Below are positions 18,257 through 26,807 of a stretch of 64,000 nt of DNA, piece by piece. The translations under genes were made by a program, and so were the position numbers. This DNA comes from Rhodopirellula baltica SH 1 (lineage in GTDB: Bacteria; Planctomycetota; Planctomycetia; Pirellulales; Pirellulaceae): NCBI RefSeq assembly GCF_000196115.1, contig NC_005027.1:7081577-7145576 (forward strand), read 5' to 3'. The notes under the pieces are model-generated. The model saw only the letters and a list, made by a program, of their open reading frames with translations. It was not told where the DNA came from and ran no database searches. Position 1 is the first letter of the stretch; each line of letters opens with the position of its first letter.

Positions 18257-18661
18257 ATGAAGCATGATCAGATCATTCGAGCCAAACGCGGGGCCGCGTT
18301 GATGGAGTTCGTGATGTGCTTGCCAGTTCTACTGGTGATCACACTGGGGACGTTGGAAACTTGTCGCATGATCTATCTGCGTCAGTCATTGAAGCTTGCA
18401 GCTTACGAGTGCGCACGGTTGGCCATCGTTCCTGGTGTCGACAGCCAGATGGTTCAGGATCAATGCGATGTCTTTTTGCTTGGCCGCGGCATCCGAGGTT
18501 ACACGTTCACTTGCACTCCAGCCGATCCAAGAGACGCAATCTATGGCGAGTTGGTCACAACGAACGTTAGCATGAAAGCAGAGTCCAACGCAATTGTTGG
18601 AGCTTGGTTTTACCGGGGCAAGACGTTGTCAGAATCCGTTTCCATCATGGCGGAGTATTGA
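18257..18661 (+). CDS. TadE-like pseudopilin
   Basis: This protein is 134 residues from MKHDQIIRAKRGAALMEFVM. The basic leader, the RGAALMEFV processing motif and the following hydrophobic helix LPVLLVITLGTLETCRMIYL are typical of the TadE family of the Tad/Flp pilus. It is the first of three such genes spaced by 2-3 bp, so they form an operon with the two genes that follow. No Tad ATPase, platform protein or Flp pilin lies nearby. The 302-bp gap upstream (17955-18256) holds no gene that I can support. Confidence 0.85.
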   Translation: MKHDQIIRAKRGAALMEFVMCLPVLLVITLGTLETCRMIYLRQSLKLAAYECARLAIVPGVDSQMVQDQCDVFLLGRGIRGYTFTCTPADPRDAIYGELVTTNVSMKAESNAIVGAWFYRGKTLSESVSIMAEY

Positions 18662-18664
18662 TCG

Positions 18665-19831
18665 ATGCTTGCCAATATTGATGCTAACTCAGCTTGCAAT
18701 GAATCGCAGGGCGGTCGCTTCACCCTGAACGTTGTTGACAAAGCCAGATTGAGAAGTCGAAGCGGCACGACGGTCGTCATGCTCGTGATTTTGTTGCCGG
18801 TGATGCTAGCTGTGGCGGCTTATTGCATTAACGTCGTTTACATGGAAATGGCGCGGACGGAACTGCAGATTTCAACGGATCTTGCGACACGCGCCGCAGG
18901 CCGGGTTCTCGCTGTGACGGGTGACAAAGCCGAGGCGATTGAAGCGGCAGAGCGACTGTTGGAAGCCAACCCCTATCTCGATCGAACGTTGTCGATTGGA
19001 GATGCCGATATCATCTTTGGAAAGTCGAACCGAACAGAGGAAAACAGACGTTACGAGTTCACTCCTGACAAAAAGGTGAACTCGGTCAGTCTTCGCGCTT
19101 TTGGTGCGGATGATGTTCCAATGCTGTTTCCGACCATGGGGGTACCGATCGAATTTCGGCCGATCAAGCAAGCGGTCGCCACCCAGGTCGAACTGGACAT
19201 CGCGATCGTTCTTGACCGTTCCGGATCGATGGCGTTTTCGCATGATGAGGTGGCAAAGAACGGTTCACCATCGTCGGCGCCGCCCGGGTGGAAGATGGGG
19301 CATGCGGTCCCCGAGAATGCCAGATGGCTCGACACCGTCGCGGCAGTCAACGGATTCCTAGACATCATGGAAGATTCCAGCCACGACGAGCGAGTGTCGC
19401 TGAGTACCTACAGTGACAAGTCAAAAGCTGACGTGAAGTTGACGGGCGACTACACAGAGATCAGAGCGGCTATGAACGCACACTCCACCAAATTCAAAGG
19501 TGGGGCAACCAATATTGGATCGGGAATTCTTGAGGGCGGAGCGACGCTCGGTGACAAGAAGCTCGCGAGGTCGTGGGCTTCGCGGGTCCTGATTGTGATG
19601 AGTGATGGGATTCACAACACAGGAATTGAACCCATTCCTGCTGCCCAGCAGGTTGCTAACGAAAAGATCATGATTTTCACGGTGACCTTTTCTGATGAAG
19701 CGAATGTCCAAGAAATGGAAAAGGTCGCGGTCTCAGGAGGAGGGCAGCATTTTCACGCCAAGGATTCGCAACAGTTGACAGAGGCGTTTCGTAAGATCGC
19801 CAAAAGCCTCCCCACATTGATCACGTTTTAG
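18665..19831 (+). CDS. TadG-like protein with von Willebrand factor A domain
   Basis: A 388-residue protein begins with a Tad-type N-terminal segment, RSRSGTTVVMLVILLPVMLA, and an adjoining hydrophobic helix. From about residue 180 a vWA domain carries the MIDAS motif DRSGSMAFS, then a downstream GGATNIGSGIL (the Thr loop) and VLIVMSDGIHNTG. TadG proteins combine this arrangement and are thought to act at the outer face of the Tad apparatus. It is flanked on both sides by TadE-like genes with 2-3 bp gaps. Confidence 0.85.
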   Translation: MLANIDANSACNESQGGRFTLNVVDKARLRSRSGTTVVMLVILLPVMLAVAAYCINVVYMEMARTELQISTDLATRAAGRVLAVTGDKAEAIEAAERLLEANPYLDRTLSIGDADIIFGKSNRTEENRRYEFTPDKKVNSVSLRAFGADDVPMLFPTMGVPIEFRPIKQAVATQVELDIAIVLDRSGSMAFSHDEVAKNGSPSSAPPGWKMGHAVPENARWLDTVAAVNGFLDIMEDSSHDERVSLSTYSDKSKADVKLTGDYTEIRAAMNAHSTKFKGGATNIGSGILEGGATLGDKKLARSWASRVLIVMSDGIHNTGIEPIPAAQQVANEKIMIFTVTFSDEANVQEMEKVAVSGGGQHFHAKDSQQLTEAFRKIAKSLPTLITF

Positions 19832-19833
19832 TC

Positions 19834-20328
19834 ATGGCATCCCAGGCTCGTCAAATCAAAGCACAACGGCGCGTACCAAGGCAGGGAGCTGCATTGGTTG
19901 AGTTCGCAGTTGTGTTGCCTGTCATTATGTTGTTTTTGACGGCGATGGTTGAAATCTCGCGGATTCTGATGCTGCAACACACCGCTGACACTGCAGCCTA
20001 TGAAGCGGCGCGATGCGCGATGGTTCCTGGCGCGACGGTGACCGAAGCCGAATGGGAAGCTTATGCTCTCATCGAAGCGGCGGGTCTAACAAACACTGCT
20101 GTGACTGTTACCCCCGCAGAGATAACCGAAGAGACAGCCTTCATCACGGTGCGAGTCGAAGTTCCCGCGAATGACAACAGTTGGATGTTGAGCAGCCAGT
20201 TCACCGATGTTGTTGTGGCGAGTGAGGTGACTCTCCTGACGGAAAGATCTCCGATTGTTCGTTTAACCGGCATTCCTGGGTTGAAGGCCAAGAAATCGAA
20301 ACTCAAGGGTGAGAAGCCTGAGATCTAA
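19834..20328 (+). CDS. Second TadE-like pseudopilin
   Basis: This is a 164-residue protein with leader RRVPRQGAALVEFAVVLPVI, matching the TadE prepilin pattern, followed by a hydrophobic helix and an AYEAARCAMVPGATVTEAEW segment that parallels the first TadE gene (AYECARLAIVPGVDSQMVQ). The two genes are probably paralogues. The lysine-rich C-terminus (LKAKKSKLKGEKPEI) is unusual for the family. It is last in the three-gene operon. Confidence 0.85.
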   Translation: MASQARQIKAQRRVPRQGAALVEFAVVLPVIMLFLTAMVEISRILMLQHTADTAAYEAARCAMVPGATVTEAEWEAYALIEAAGLTNTAVTVTPAEITEETAFITVRVEVPANDNSWMLSSQFTDVVVASEVTLLTERSPIVRLTGIPGLKAKKSKLKGEKPEI

Positions 20329-20404
20329 GCCAGCGATCCGGTCAAGATTCGACGTTCGTGCGCAAAGTGATTGTTGAATGCGTGAGATTGAACACGAATC
20401 AGTT

Positions 20405-20995
20405 TCATTGCTCTTTTGTGAACTGAGTTCGCAGTTCTTGGAAGCGTTGTTTTTCAGGTAAGAGCCGCGAGCGGATTTCTCGGTTGATCTGCCAAATGGC
20501 CAGTCCCATGCAAATCACAAAGGCGGGACCAAAGACGAGGTAAAGCAAGTGCCGCCGGGCGGGATCGATGATGAACAAGGCGATGACCAGTCCTAGTGCA
20601 TTTGGAACGGCGAACCACCAAACGAAGTTGCGCATGTGTGCGATGCGGTCGTCGAGACCGTCGATGGATTTGTCGATCAATCCCAACAAGGATTGTTCAA
20701 AGCCAAGGTGGCGACGTTGCCGATCCATTCGCCATTTCAAAAGCCAGCCGGCGGCGACGAGGCACACGGTGCCAGGCAGTATCAAAATCAAATCATGGCC
20801 CTGCAAAACAGGATCGCGAAAAAACATGGCGGCGACGAACAAAAGCGTTGCGATCATGATTCCGTCGGTGATGGTGGTGATGCGTCGGAGCAATTGTTCT
20901 TTCTCGACGACTGCAAGCAGAATGCTTTCCCGCTCGACCGTTTCTTTGGTCGTGGCTTGGGAATTCCAGATCGATTGAATTTCATCAAAGTTCAT
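20405..20995 (-). CDS. Membrane protein, probable partner of the adjacent ECF sigma factor
   Basis: The 196-residue product from MNFDEIQSIWNSQATTKETV has four predicted membrane segments in two pairs (ITDGIMIATLLFVAAMFF and LILILPGTVCLVAAGWLL; FVWWFAVPNALGLVIALFII and LLYLVFGPAFVICMGLAIW). Its start overlaps the end of the sigma factor gene by 11 bp. The acidic N-terminus followed by membrane helices is what one expects of a cognate membrane anti-sigma factor, but there is no clear zinc-binding anti-sigma motif. The role is inferred from position. Confidence 0.75.
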   Translation of the reverse strand: MNFDEIQSIWNSQATTKETVERESILLAVVEKEQLLRRITTITDGIMIATLLFVAAMFFRDPVLQGHDLILILPGTVCLVAAGWLLKWRMDRQRRHLGFEQSLLGLIDKSIDGLDDRIAHMRNFVWWFAVPNALGLVIALFIIDPARRHLLYLVFGPAFVICMGLAIWQINREIRSRLLPEKQRFQELRTQFTKEQ

Positions 20996-21488
20996 CGGTG
21001 GTTTCCTGGTGGAGGAGCGAGGACAGGTGCTTCTTGATGCGATGCAGTCGAACGCCAACGTTGTTTTCTGAAAGACCAAGTGATTCGGCGATCTCACGGT
21101 GCCGGATGCCATCGAGCATCATCAGGGCGAGCGAACGGTCGATGGGATTCAGTTCAGCAATCTTTTCGTACAACCAATCCACGCGTGGGTCCGGGGTGGC
21201 CTGCTTCGTGATCGGTTCCTCGGCGAGCGTTTGTCGCTTGTTTTGATGCTTGGAATCTTTGCGAGTCCAACTGATTGCCGTGTACAACGCGACTCGGTAG
21301 ATCCAAGTGGACTCCGCGACGTTGGGGCTCAGGGTTGGAATTGAACGCCAAAGCTGCAGTCCAATCTCTTGCAGCAGGTCGTCTTGATCATGGCGGTTGC
21401 TAGCGAAAGAACGAGCGACTTTGACCAACAAGCCTTGATGTTTCTCCAGCCAAACCTGGAGCTGTCGTTCCTGTTGGCGTGGATTCAT
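20985..21488 (-). CDS. ECF-family RNA polymerase sigma factor
   Basis: A 167-residue sigma-70 family protein with region 2 (LLVKVARSFASNRHDQDDLLQEIGLQLW) and region 4 (LNPIDRSLALMMLDGIRHREIAESLGLSENNVGVRLHRIKKHL), joined by a short linker. The D-DLLQE motif and the helix-turn-helix near the C-terminus fit ECF sigma factors. Overlap with a membrane protein gene indicates co-translation with its likely regulator. Confidence 0.92.
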   Translation of the reverse strand: MNPRQQERQLQVWLEKHQGLLVKVARSFASNRHDQDDLLQEIGLQLWRSIPTLSPNVAESTWIYRVALYTAISWTRKDSKHQNKRQTLAEEPITKQATPDPRVDWLYEKIAELNPIDRSLALMMLDGIRHREIAESLGLSENNVGVRLHRIKKHLSSLLHQETTDEL

Positions 21489-21626
21489 GAGAGATCATGG
21501 GAAGCGAGTGAAAGAATCGGTGACTCTGATGAACTAGTCGCCTTTGAGTCGGGGATTCTTACACGGAAGAGCAGGATTATTTGCTTTTGTTTTTGGGATT
21601 GCAGATCAGCGGCGATGCGAATGTTG

Positions 21627-21929
21627 AAACGCGGAGTGACGGAGGAGCGGAGCTTCGTGGAGGTTGGGGGAAGAGGGGGCTGAGCTGGTGGTAATTGAGA
21701 TGGAATCAAATGGAGTTGACTGATGTGGTCATTGGTGCAGTGATCGCATTTCATCGCCGACTTCGTCTCACCTGTGTTTGATGAATTTGAATATTGGCAT
21801 GCTCTTCATTCTTACGAAGCGAAATTGATTGACGGCCTACACCGCATCGTCAACCGATACGGAGGCCCCAAACCAAGTTGATCGCCGACCTCTCTCCGCG
21901 AAACTCCGCTCCTCCGTTTCTCCGCGTTT
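21627..21929 (+). repeat. Inverted-repeat cassette, copy 1 (internally deleted, about 303 bp)
   Basis: The left arm at 21627-21663 and right arm near 21892-21929 are imperfect inverted repeats of the ggaggagcggag type, with a few mismatches between arms. The interior is a shortened version of the GxxExxY gene of copy 2. A spacer of 163 bp separates it from copy 2 and is homologous to the 164-bp spacer after copy 2, so the units are tandem repeats. Confidence 0.85.
21700..21881 (+). pseudogene. GxxExxY-family relic, copy 1
   Basis: Compared with the intact gene at 22167-22562 this copy keeps the first about 70 bp and the last about 110 bp, and has lost roughly 215 bp between. It has one extra base just after the start, so the frame stops after a few codons. 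The tail still encodes the family end DGLHRIVNRYGGPKPS in one frame. The GxxExxY motif and the nuclease-like core are deleted. Confidence 0.8.
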
Positions 21930-22092
21930 AAAAAGCCCGCTGGTTTGGAGTGTGGTCATTGCTTGACTGCCAGGGAATGACGCTTGGACCCAGTCGCCCC
22001 GGTCCAAACATTTTCGTCTTTCCGACGGGCGGGTTGGGATCTTTTACGGCCAATCGTTTGGAACGTGGTGTGATTGATTGATGCGAAGATTG

Positions 22093-22610
22093 AAACGCGG
22101 AGTGGCGGAGGAGCGGAGCTTCGCGGAGATTGGGGGGAAGAATTTTCTTAGCCGTTGGAGAGTGAGATGGAACCGAATGAAGTGACTGATGTAATCATTG
22201 GTGCCGCGATCGAAGTTCATCGCCGACTCGGTCCGGGGCTCTTGGAGCATGTTTATCGACGTTGTCTGGCATACGAACTTCGGAAGCGAGGTTTGGCGGT
22301 CGTGGAGGAGAAGCCTGTCGCGATTGAGTACGACGATCTGCACGAACCTTGTGCTTTTCGTGCTGATCTCTTGGTGGAAGAGTTGGTGGTCGTTGAATTG
22401 AAAGCGAAGACTCAAATCCATCCCATCGACAAAACGCAGACTCTGTCGTATCTGCGTTTGATGAATCTGAATGTTGGGTTGCTCATCAATTTTCACGAAG
22501 CAAAGTTGATCGACGGGCTGCACCGTATCGTCAACCGATACGGAGGCCCCAAACCAAGTTGACCGCTGACCTCTCTCCGCGAAGCTCCGCTCCTCCGCCA
22601 CTCCGCGTTT
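22093..22610 (+). repeat. Inverted-repeat cassette, copy 2 (full length, 518 bp)
   Basis: The left arm (22093-22129) and right arm (22574-22610) are a perfect 37-bp inverted repeat, beginning aaacgcggagtggcggagg on the left. The arms bracket one complete GxxExxY gene with about 37 bp before the start codon and 11 bp after the stop. I see no target-site duplication. The structure resembles a small transposon-like cassette or a gene bounded by sequences that would pair in the transcript. Confidence 0.9.
22167..22562 (+). CDS. GxxExxY protein, PD-(D/E)XK-like
   Basis: The product is 131 residues from the ATG at 22167 (MEPNEVTDVIIGAAIEVHRR); an in-frame TTG four codons upstream is less likely. 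It carries the family-naming motif as GPGLLEHVY. The stretch FRADLLVEELVVVELKA fits the D...ExK active site of the PD-(D/E)XK_3 nuclease-like fold, followed by KTQTLSYLRLMNLNVGLLIN. The family is widespread in many paralogous copies in some genomes and its role is unknown. The gene is the only intact copy of three and is bracketed by a perfect 37-bp inverted repeat. Confidence 0.9.
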   Translation: MEPNEVTDVIIGAAIEVHRRLGPGLLEHVYRRCLAYELRKRGLAVVEEKPVAIEYDDLHEPCAFRADLLVEELVVVELKAKTQIHPIDKTQTLSYLRLMNLNVGLLINFHEAKLIDGLHRIVNRYGGPKPS

Positions 22611-22774
22611 GATATTGCCTGCTGGTTGGGAAAGTGGTCATTGCGTGACCGTTAGTTGATAACGCTTCGGCCCAGTCGCCTCGATTCAAACATCGCCGTC
22701 TTTCCGAAGAATGGGTTGGAAGCTTTGACAGCCGATCAATTGGGACGGGGCGAGGTTGATCGATGAGAAGATTG

Positions 22775-23076
22775 AAACACGGAGAGGCGGAGGAGCGGAG
22801 CTTCGCGGAGATTGGAGGAAGAGGGTGCTGAGCTGGTGGTGATTGAGATGGAATCAAATCAAGTAGCGGCCGTGATTGTTGGTGCATCGATCGAAGTTCA
22901 TCGCCGACTTCGTCTCATCTGCTACTGATGAATCTGAATGTTTGGTTGCTCACTAATTTCAAGAAGCAAAGTTGATTGACGGTCAGCATCGCCCAAACAA
23001 GCGATGCTGCGGACCCAAACCAAGTTGATCGCAGGCCTTTCTCCGCGAAGCTCCGCTCCTCCGCCTCTCCGCGTTT
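22775..23076 (+). repeat. Inverted-repeat cassette, copy 3 (internally deleted, about 302 bp)
   Basis: The left arm 22775-22811 and right arm 23040-23076 match at 36 of 37 positions. Where copy 2 reads agtggcgg / ccgccact, this copy reads agaggcgg / ccgcctct, so the two arms changed together. The interior has the same deletion junction as copy 1. No homologous spacer follows it, which marks the end of the tandem array. Confidence 0.88.
22848..23028 (+). pseudogene. GxxExxY-family relic, copy 3
   Basis: It starts like the intact gene (MESNQVAAVIVGASIEVHRR) but after the shared junction following cgccgacttcgtctca it reads into a stop, giving about 26 codons. The 3' part has further small changes (caagcgatgctgcgg in place of the conserved tail), and the nuclease-like core is missing. 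The deletion breakpoint is the same as in copy 1, so the two relics share an ancestor or arose by the same event. Confidence 0.8.
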
Positions 23077-23288
23077 CAGACGAATTTCATGGAGAGTGCT
23101 CCAATACGTTTTCGCCGGTGTCGATTGTACTATTCGATATGAAATTGAGACGTTTTTGCGTCGCCCGTGAGCTTGTCGAATTGCTGTGCGACATGTGACT
23201 CTTTGGTTGAACGCTTCATTCGGTTAAGGTAGCGAACGAATGGTGTGTTCTTCGCGCGTCCAGCTCGACTCTTCGTCAGACCGATTCC

Positions 23289-23903
23289 ATGCCTGTTGAA
23301 AATGAATCGCCGCGACGGATTGGGCGGCCTCGTCGGTTTGACCGTGAGCAGACTTTGCTGGCGATCGTTGATGTTTTTTGGCGATTGGGATTCAATCAAA
23401 CCAGCTTTCGTGAATTGGAAGCCGCCACGGGGGAAGGTCGCCAAAGTTTGGTGAACGCCTTTGGGGACAAGGAATCCATCTTTGAAAAAGCCATTCAGTG
23501 CTACATCGATCACCGCGTCAATGAAGTGATCGATTTGCTTCGTGGCGAAGGGGAGCCTCTGGACCGAATCGCGAAAGTGGTGGCTCGGTGGGAAGCGGAT
23601 GCAAAGGCACCCGATGATCGCGGATGCTTGTTGGTCAACACCGGCGGCGAGATTGGCCCGAAAAATGCGGCCATCGCGGATCGGATGGCAAACTCGACCC
23701 AACGTTTGGTCAACGAGTTTGCAAAGACTTATCAACAAGCGATGAGGTCAGGTGTGATCGCGACCAAGCCAACCGCGAAATCGTTGGCTCGGCTCACCGT
23801 CGCCTTGGGCGATGGGGCACTGTTGCAGGCTCGAGTCAGTGGCGACGCGGTTGCCGCGAAGCAAACGCTGACGACGCTGACAGAATTGATTCGCCGTCAC
23901 TGA
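23289..23903 (+). CDS. TetR/AcrR-family transcriptional regulator
   Basis: This 204-residue regulator has an N-terminal TetR DNA-binding domain: GRPRRFDREQTLLAIVDVFW, then the helix-turn-helix FRELEAATGEGRQSLVNAFGDKESIFEKAI. The C-terminal ligand domain contains DDRGCLLVNTGGEIGPKNAA, resembling the TetR_C branch seen in YxaF/LmrA-like regulators. It is followed after 110 bp by a co-directional alpha/beta hydrolase that is its probable target. Confidence 0.92.
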   Translation: MPVENESPRRIGRPRRFDREQTLLAIVDVFWRLGFNQTSFRELEAATGEGRQSLVNAFGDKESIFEKAIQCYIDHRVNEVIDLLRGEGEPLDRIAKVVARWEADAKAPDDRGCLLVNTGGEIGPKNAAIADRMANSTQRLVNEFAKTYQQAMRSGVIATKPTAKSLARLTVALGDGALLQARVSGDAVAAKQTLTTLTELIRRH

Positions 23904-24013
23904 GGCGGCAACGAGTGGATCGATGGTCTGGCGGACTTGAGTCATCGCTGTGCATTTTGTTTTTGAACACGCATTCAAAAACTTGCATGCATTTCCTTTC
24001 CACGGAGACTCCG

Positions 24014-24874
24014 ATGAATATTCAAGACTTTCGTAAACGTCAACAAACGCTTTCGCTCGACGGCGTGATCAATGAACCGCTGAATGTCGCCTACACCGAT
24101 GTGGGCGAAGGCGAACCACTTCTGTTGTTGCATGGCATTCCAACGTGGTCGTTTTTGTTTCATGACGTGATCGACACGCTCTCTCAGCATTACCGAGTGA
24201 TTGCGCCGGACATGATCGGTTATGGCTACTCTGATCGCCGTGACCAGTTTGATCGTTCGATTGAATTCCAGGCTGACTTCGTCGAGCGGTTCCTCGAACA
24301 CTTGGATGTCGACAGCGCCCACTTTGTCGCTCATGACATTGGTGGCGGTGTGGCACTGATCTTGGCAGACCGAAAACCGGAACTGGTTCGGTCGATGGTG
24401 TTGTCCAACAGTGTCGCTTACGACAGTTGGCCCGTCGACGAGATGCTCGCGTTGGGGCATCCCCGCAATGCGAAGATGAAACCCGAAGAGATGACCGAAA
24501 AGTTGGTCGAGAGTTTTCAGTTTGGTTTGTCGCGTCCGGAACGCCTCACCGAAGAGTTCAAGGAAGGCATCGTGACGCCTTATCAAGAACGCGACGGGAT
24601 CGTGAGTTTGGTTCGCAACGCGGCGAGCTTGAACACCAACCACACCACTCCCCTGACCAGTCGTCTGGGACAGATGCAGCAGCCGACGTTGTTGCTGTGG
24701 GGCGAAGATGACAAATGGCAACCGATCAGCACCGCGGAGCAGTTGGTCAAGGACATGCCAAACGCCGAACTGCATCCGATGAAGAATTGTTCTCACTGGG
24801 TGCCGCAAGACAATCCAGAGGAGTTTGCCAGTGCGACACTGGAGTTCCTGCAGAAAATCCCGGTTGCGGTGTGA
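24014..24874 (+). CDS. Alpha/beta hydrolase with Asp nucleophile (haloalkane dehalogenase / epoxide hydrolase type)
   Basis: This 286-residue hydrolase starts MNIQDFRKRQ. It has the oxyanion motif LLHGIPTWSFLFHD at about 39-51, and a nucleophile elbow AHDIGGG with Asp at about 108 in place of Ser. The acid region is LLWGEDDKWQP and the catalytic His is in NCSHWVPQDNP. An Asp nucleophile with HGxPT is the pattern of haloalkane dehalogenases, fluoroacetate dehalogenases and epoxide hydrolases, which attack through an alkyl-enzyme ester. The substrate cannot be fixed from sequence. The TetR gene upstream suggests inducible expression. Confidence 0.88.
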   Translation: MNIQDFRKRQQTLSLDGVINEPLNVAYTDVGEGEPLLLLHGIPTWSFLFHDVIDTLSQHYRVIAPDMIGYGYSDRRDQFDRSIEFQADFVERFLEHLDVDSAHFVAHDIGGGVALILADRKPELVRSMVLSNSVAYDSWPVDEMLALGHPRNAKMKPEEMTEKLVESFQFGLSRPERLTEEFKEGIVTPYQERDGIVSLVRNAASLNTNHTTPLTSRLGQMQQPTLLLWGEDDKWQPISTAEQLVKDMPNAELHPMKNCSHWVPQDNPEEFASATLEFLQKIPVAV

Positions 24875-24884
24875 GGCCACGGCT

Positions 24885-26486
24885 TCACTGGTTCGGGTCG
24901 GGATGATCCAGAATGAGGATGCGGAATCCATCTTCGCCAGGCACCTTCACGGCGGGCCACTGGTCAATCTTCTGCTGGGTCGTTTCACTGAACGTGCCGT
25001 CGAAGGGATTGAACCAAGTCAAACTCATCGTTTGACCACGGACTTCGCTGGGCAGTCGCAATCCCAAGAAATCGTTTTCTTTGGGGACGTAATAGAGAAT
25101 TTGTCCCTTGCCATTGTGGAGGCTGAAGCCGGCGTTGCTGTGTTTGTCACCGGCGATCAGATTGCCGAGGTCGTACTTTTCGACCAGGGTTTGCAGGTGG
25201 CGGTAGTAGTCCAGTCGCGGACGGTCTTCGGGGGCGAGTTCGGTGACGTCAGGAACGATCACGTTCCATGCAGCGCCTTGCCAATAATGGGTTGGGAACG
25301 TGCCGGCAAAAACACACTGGTAGGCTCGTTCCAGGCAGACCTCCGGTGAGGTGTAGTTGCCGTTGAAGACCACGTACGGGCCTTTCTCGTAGCCGCCATG
25401 TTCGATGTTGAGGATTGGTTTGCCAGGGATGTTTTTGCAGACGTCACGCATCACGTGGTACAGCTCGGATTGCCAAAGCTGGACCGAAACAAAATCGATC
25501 TTGTCAGCGAAGCGTCGGCAATAACTGTAATCATGCACGGTGATCAAACGTTTGTAGGCATCCAAATCCCGCAAACGTTCGATGCGGCCGTGGATGTAGT
25601 TGACATCGTTGTGGCCATACCCGAGAGCTTCTTTGGAGATGTCCCAGATCAGGTTCGGGTAGGCTTGGTAGCGACGGACGACGTAATCGAAGTAGCGGTT
25701 GTCGGCCACTGAGTTGGCTTCCGGCCAGTTCACACGTTTGTTCCAAACGTAGACCATCAGGTGAGCGGCGATGCCCTTTTGATCAAGGTATTCGATCACG
25801 CGATCGAGGCGTTGAAAGTACTCGATGTTGAGTTTCGAATGATCGGGTGATTCGTTGTCGCCAGCGAAAGGATAGACCTTGGGGCTGCCGTATTCGTACT
25901 TGGCGTCCAGGCGATCGGCTTTGGCCCATTTGACGTCGTAGGCGAACACGTTCAGGACGACTTGGTTGAATCCATTTTCTGCCAGCGTGTCGACGAACTT
26001 TCGGGTCTTGGGGATGTCGTCCGCGTTCTCAGCGTCGAGTGCGAACAACCAATCGCATTCGAAGGCGATCGGGAAATAGCGATCGCCGTTTTGAAATCGA
26101 AACTGACGATCGTTGTTTGGATCCAGCTCGATTCCGCCGCGAAGCTGATCAGTGGCAGGCGACACGGTCAGTTTGCCCGATTGATTGTTCAGTTCGTGGG
26201 TGGTCGAAGTCGTCGTGTAGTTCCATTGACCGGACACGGACGGAGTGAAGCGGATGCAATAGGTTCGGTCGCCGTCGTAGAAACCGGGGGCTGTGATGGA
26301 ATGGCCGGCTTCGCTGGTGAAGGTCGCTGAGAACGGTGTGTCGACCGGATTGTCTGACAACGTTTCGACTTGGAATCGAAGCTCGCTAACCTTCCACTGT
26401 TGTGGCGTTTCTTCCGCTCCAGCCGCGGTGTGTCCGAACCACAAATAGCCGATGAGAAAACACTGGAGCAGAATTGGCTGACGCAT
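24885..26486 (-). CDS. Secreted DUF5060/DUF4038 glycoside-hydrolase-like protein
   Basis: The product is 533 residues from MRQPILLQCFLIGYLWFGHT with a signal peptide. An N-terminal beta domain (FSATFTSEAGHSITAPGFYD...SVSGQWNYTTTSTTHELN) matches DUF5060. A TIM-barrel-like DUF4038 region follows, with YFPIAFECDWLFAL, YPNLIWDISKEALGYG and ILNIEHGGYE. The Glu and Asp at those positions are plausible catalytic acids, as in GH140-like enzymes. A C-terminal domain with ILYYVPKENDFLGLRL closes the protein. The longer frame to 26789 is not needed. The 321 bp to the divergent acuI-like gene (26487-26807) holds no gene, only the divergent promoter region. Confidence 0.85.
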   Translation of the reverse strand: MRQPILLQCFLIGYLWFGHTAAGAEETPQQWKVSELRFQVETLSDNPVDTPFSATFTSEAGHSITAPGFYDGDRTYCIRFTPSVSGQWNYTTTSTTHELNNQSGKLTVSPATDQLRGGIELDPNNDRQFRFQNGDRYFPIAFECDWLFALDAENADDIPKTRKFVDTLAENGFNQVVLNVFAYDVKWAKADRLDAKYEYGSPKVYPFAGDNESPDHSKLNIEYFQRLDRVIEYLDQKGIAAHLMVYVWNKRVNWPEANSVADNRYFDYVVRRYQAYPNLIWDISKEALGYGHNDVNYIHGRIERLRDLDAYKRLITVHDYSYCRRFADKIDFVSVQLWQSELYHVMRDVCKNIPGKPILNIEHGGYEKGPYVVFNGNYTSPEVCLERAYQCVFAGTFPTHYWQGAAWNVIVPDVTELAPEDRPRLDYYRHLQTLVEKYDLGNLIAGDKHSNAGFSLHNGKGQILYYVPKENDFLGLRLPSEVRGQTMSLTWFNPFDGTFSETTQQKIDQWPAVKVPGEDGFRILILDHPDPNQ

Positions 26487-26807
26487 GAGATTGATCAGAG
26501 CGAGGAAGGAGTGGGGAGGGAGAGGCAGCGCATCGTATTCCAGCTCGCAGGACGCTTCCATTTTGGATGGCCGAGGAATTTCAAAAACAGCGTGTTTTGC
26601 AGTGCGAATCGCGTTAGCGATGCAGGGGGGCTCTATGGAGCAAGCTTGGCGAATGCTGCATCGTTTCGAGGCGACTGGCGCGTGTGCCGGCGGATCGTCA
26701 GCTTGCTTCATCCACTGGTTGCATCGAGCGGAATCACGGCGGATGTTGGTGAACAAAATGCATTGTGAAAACCTCTGACCAATCCCCACAATTTAGGAAG
26801 CAAACAG

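Noticed and set aside
22575..22887. Protein-coding reading of the inverted-repeat arms on the minus strand
   Set aside because: The 118-codon frame at 22531-22887 runs through an arm, and its Pro/Ser/Arg-rich translation recurs at other arms, so it reflects the repeat and not a gene.
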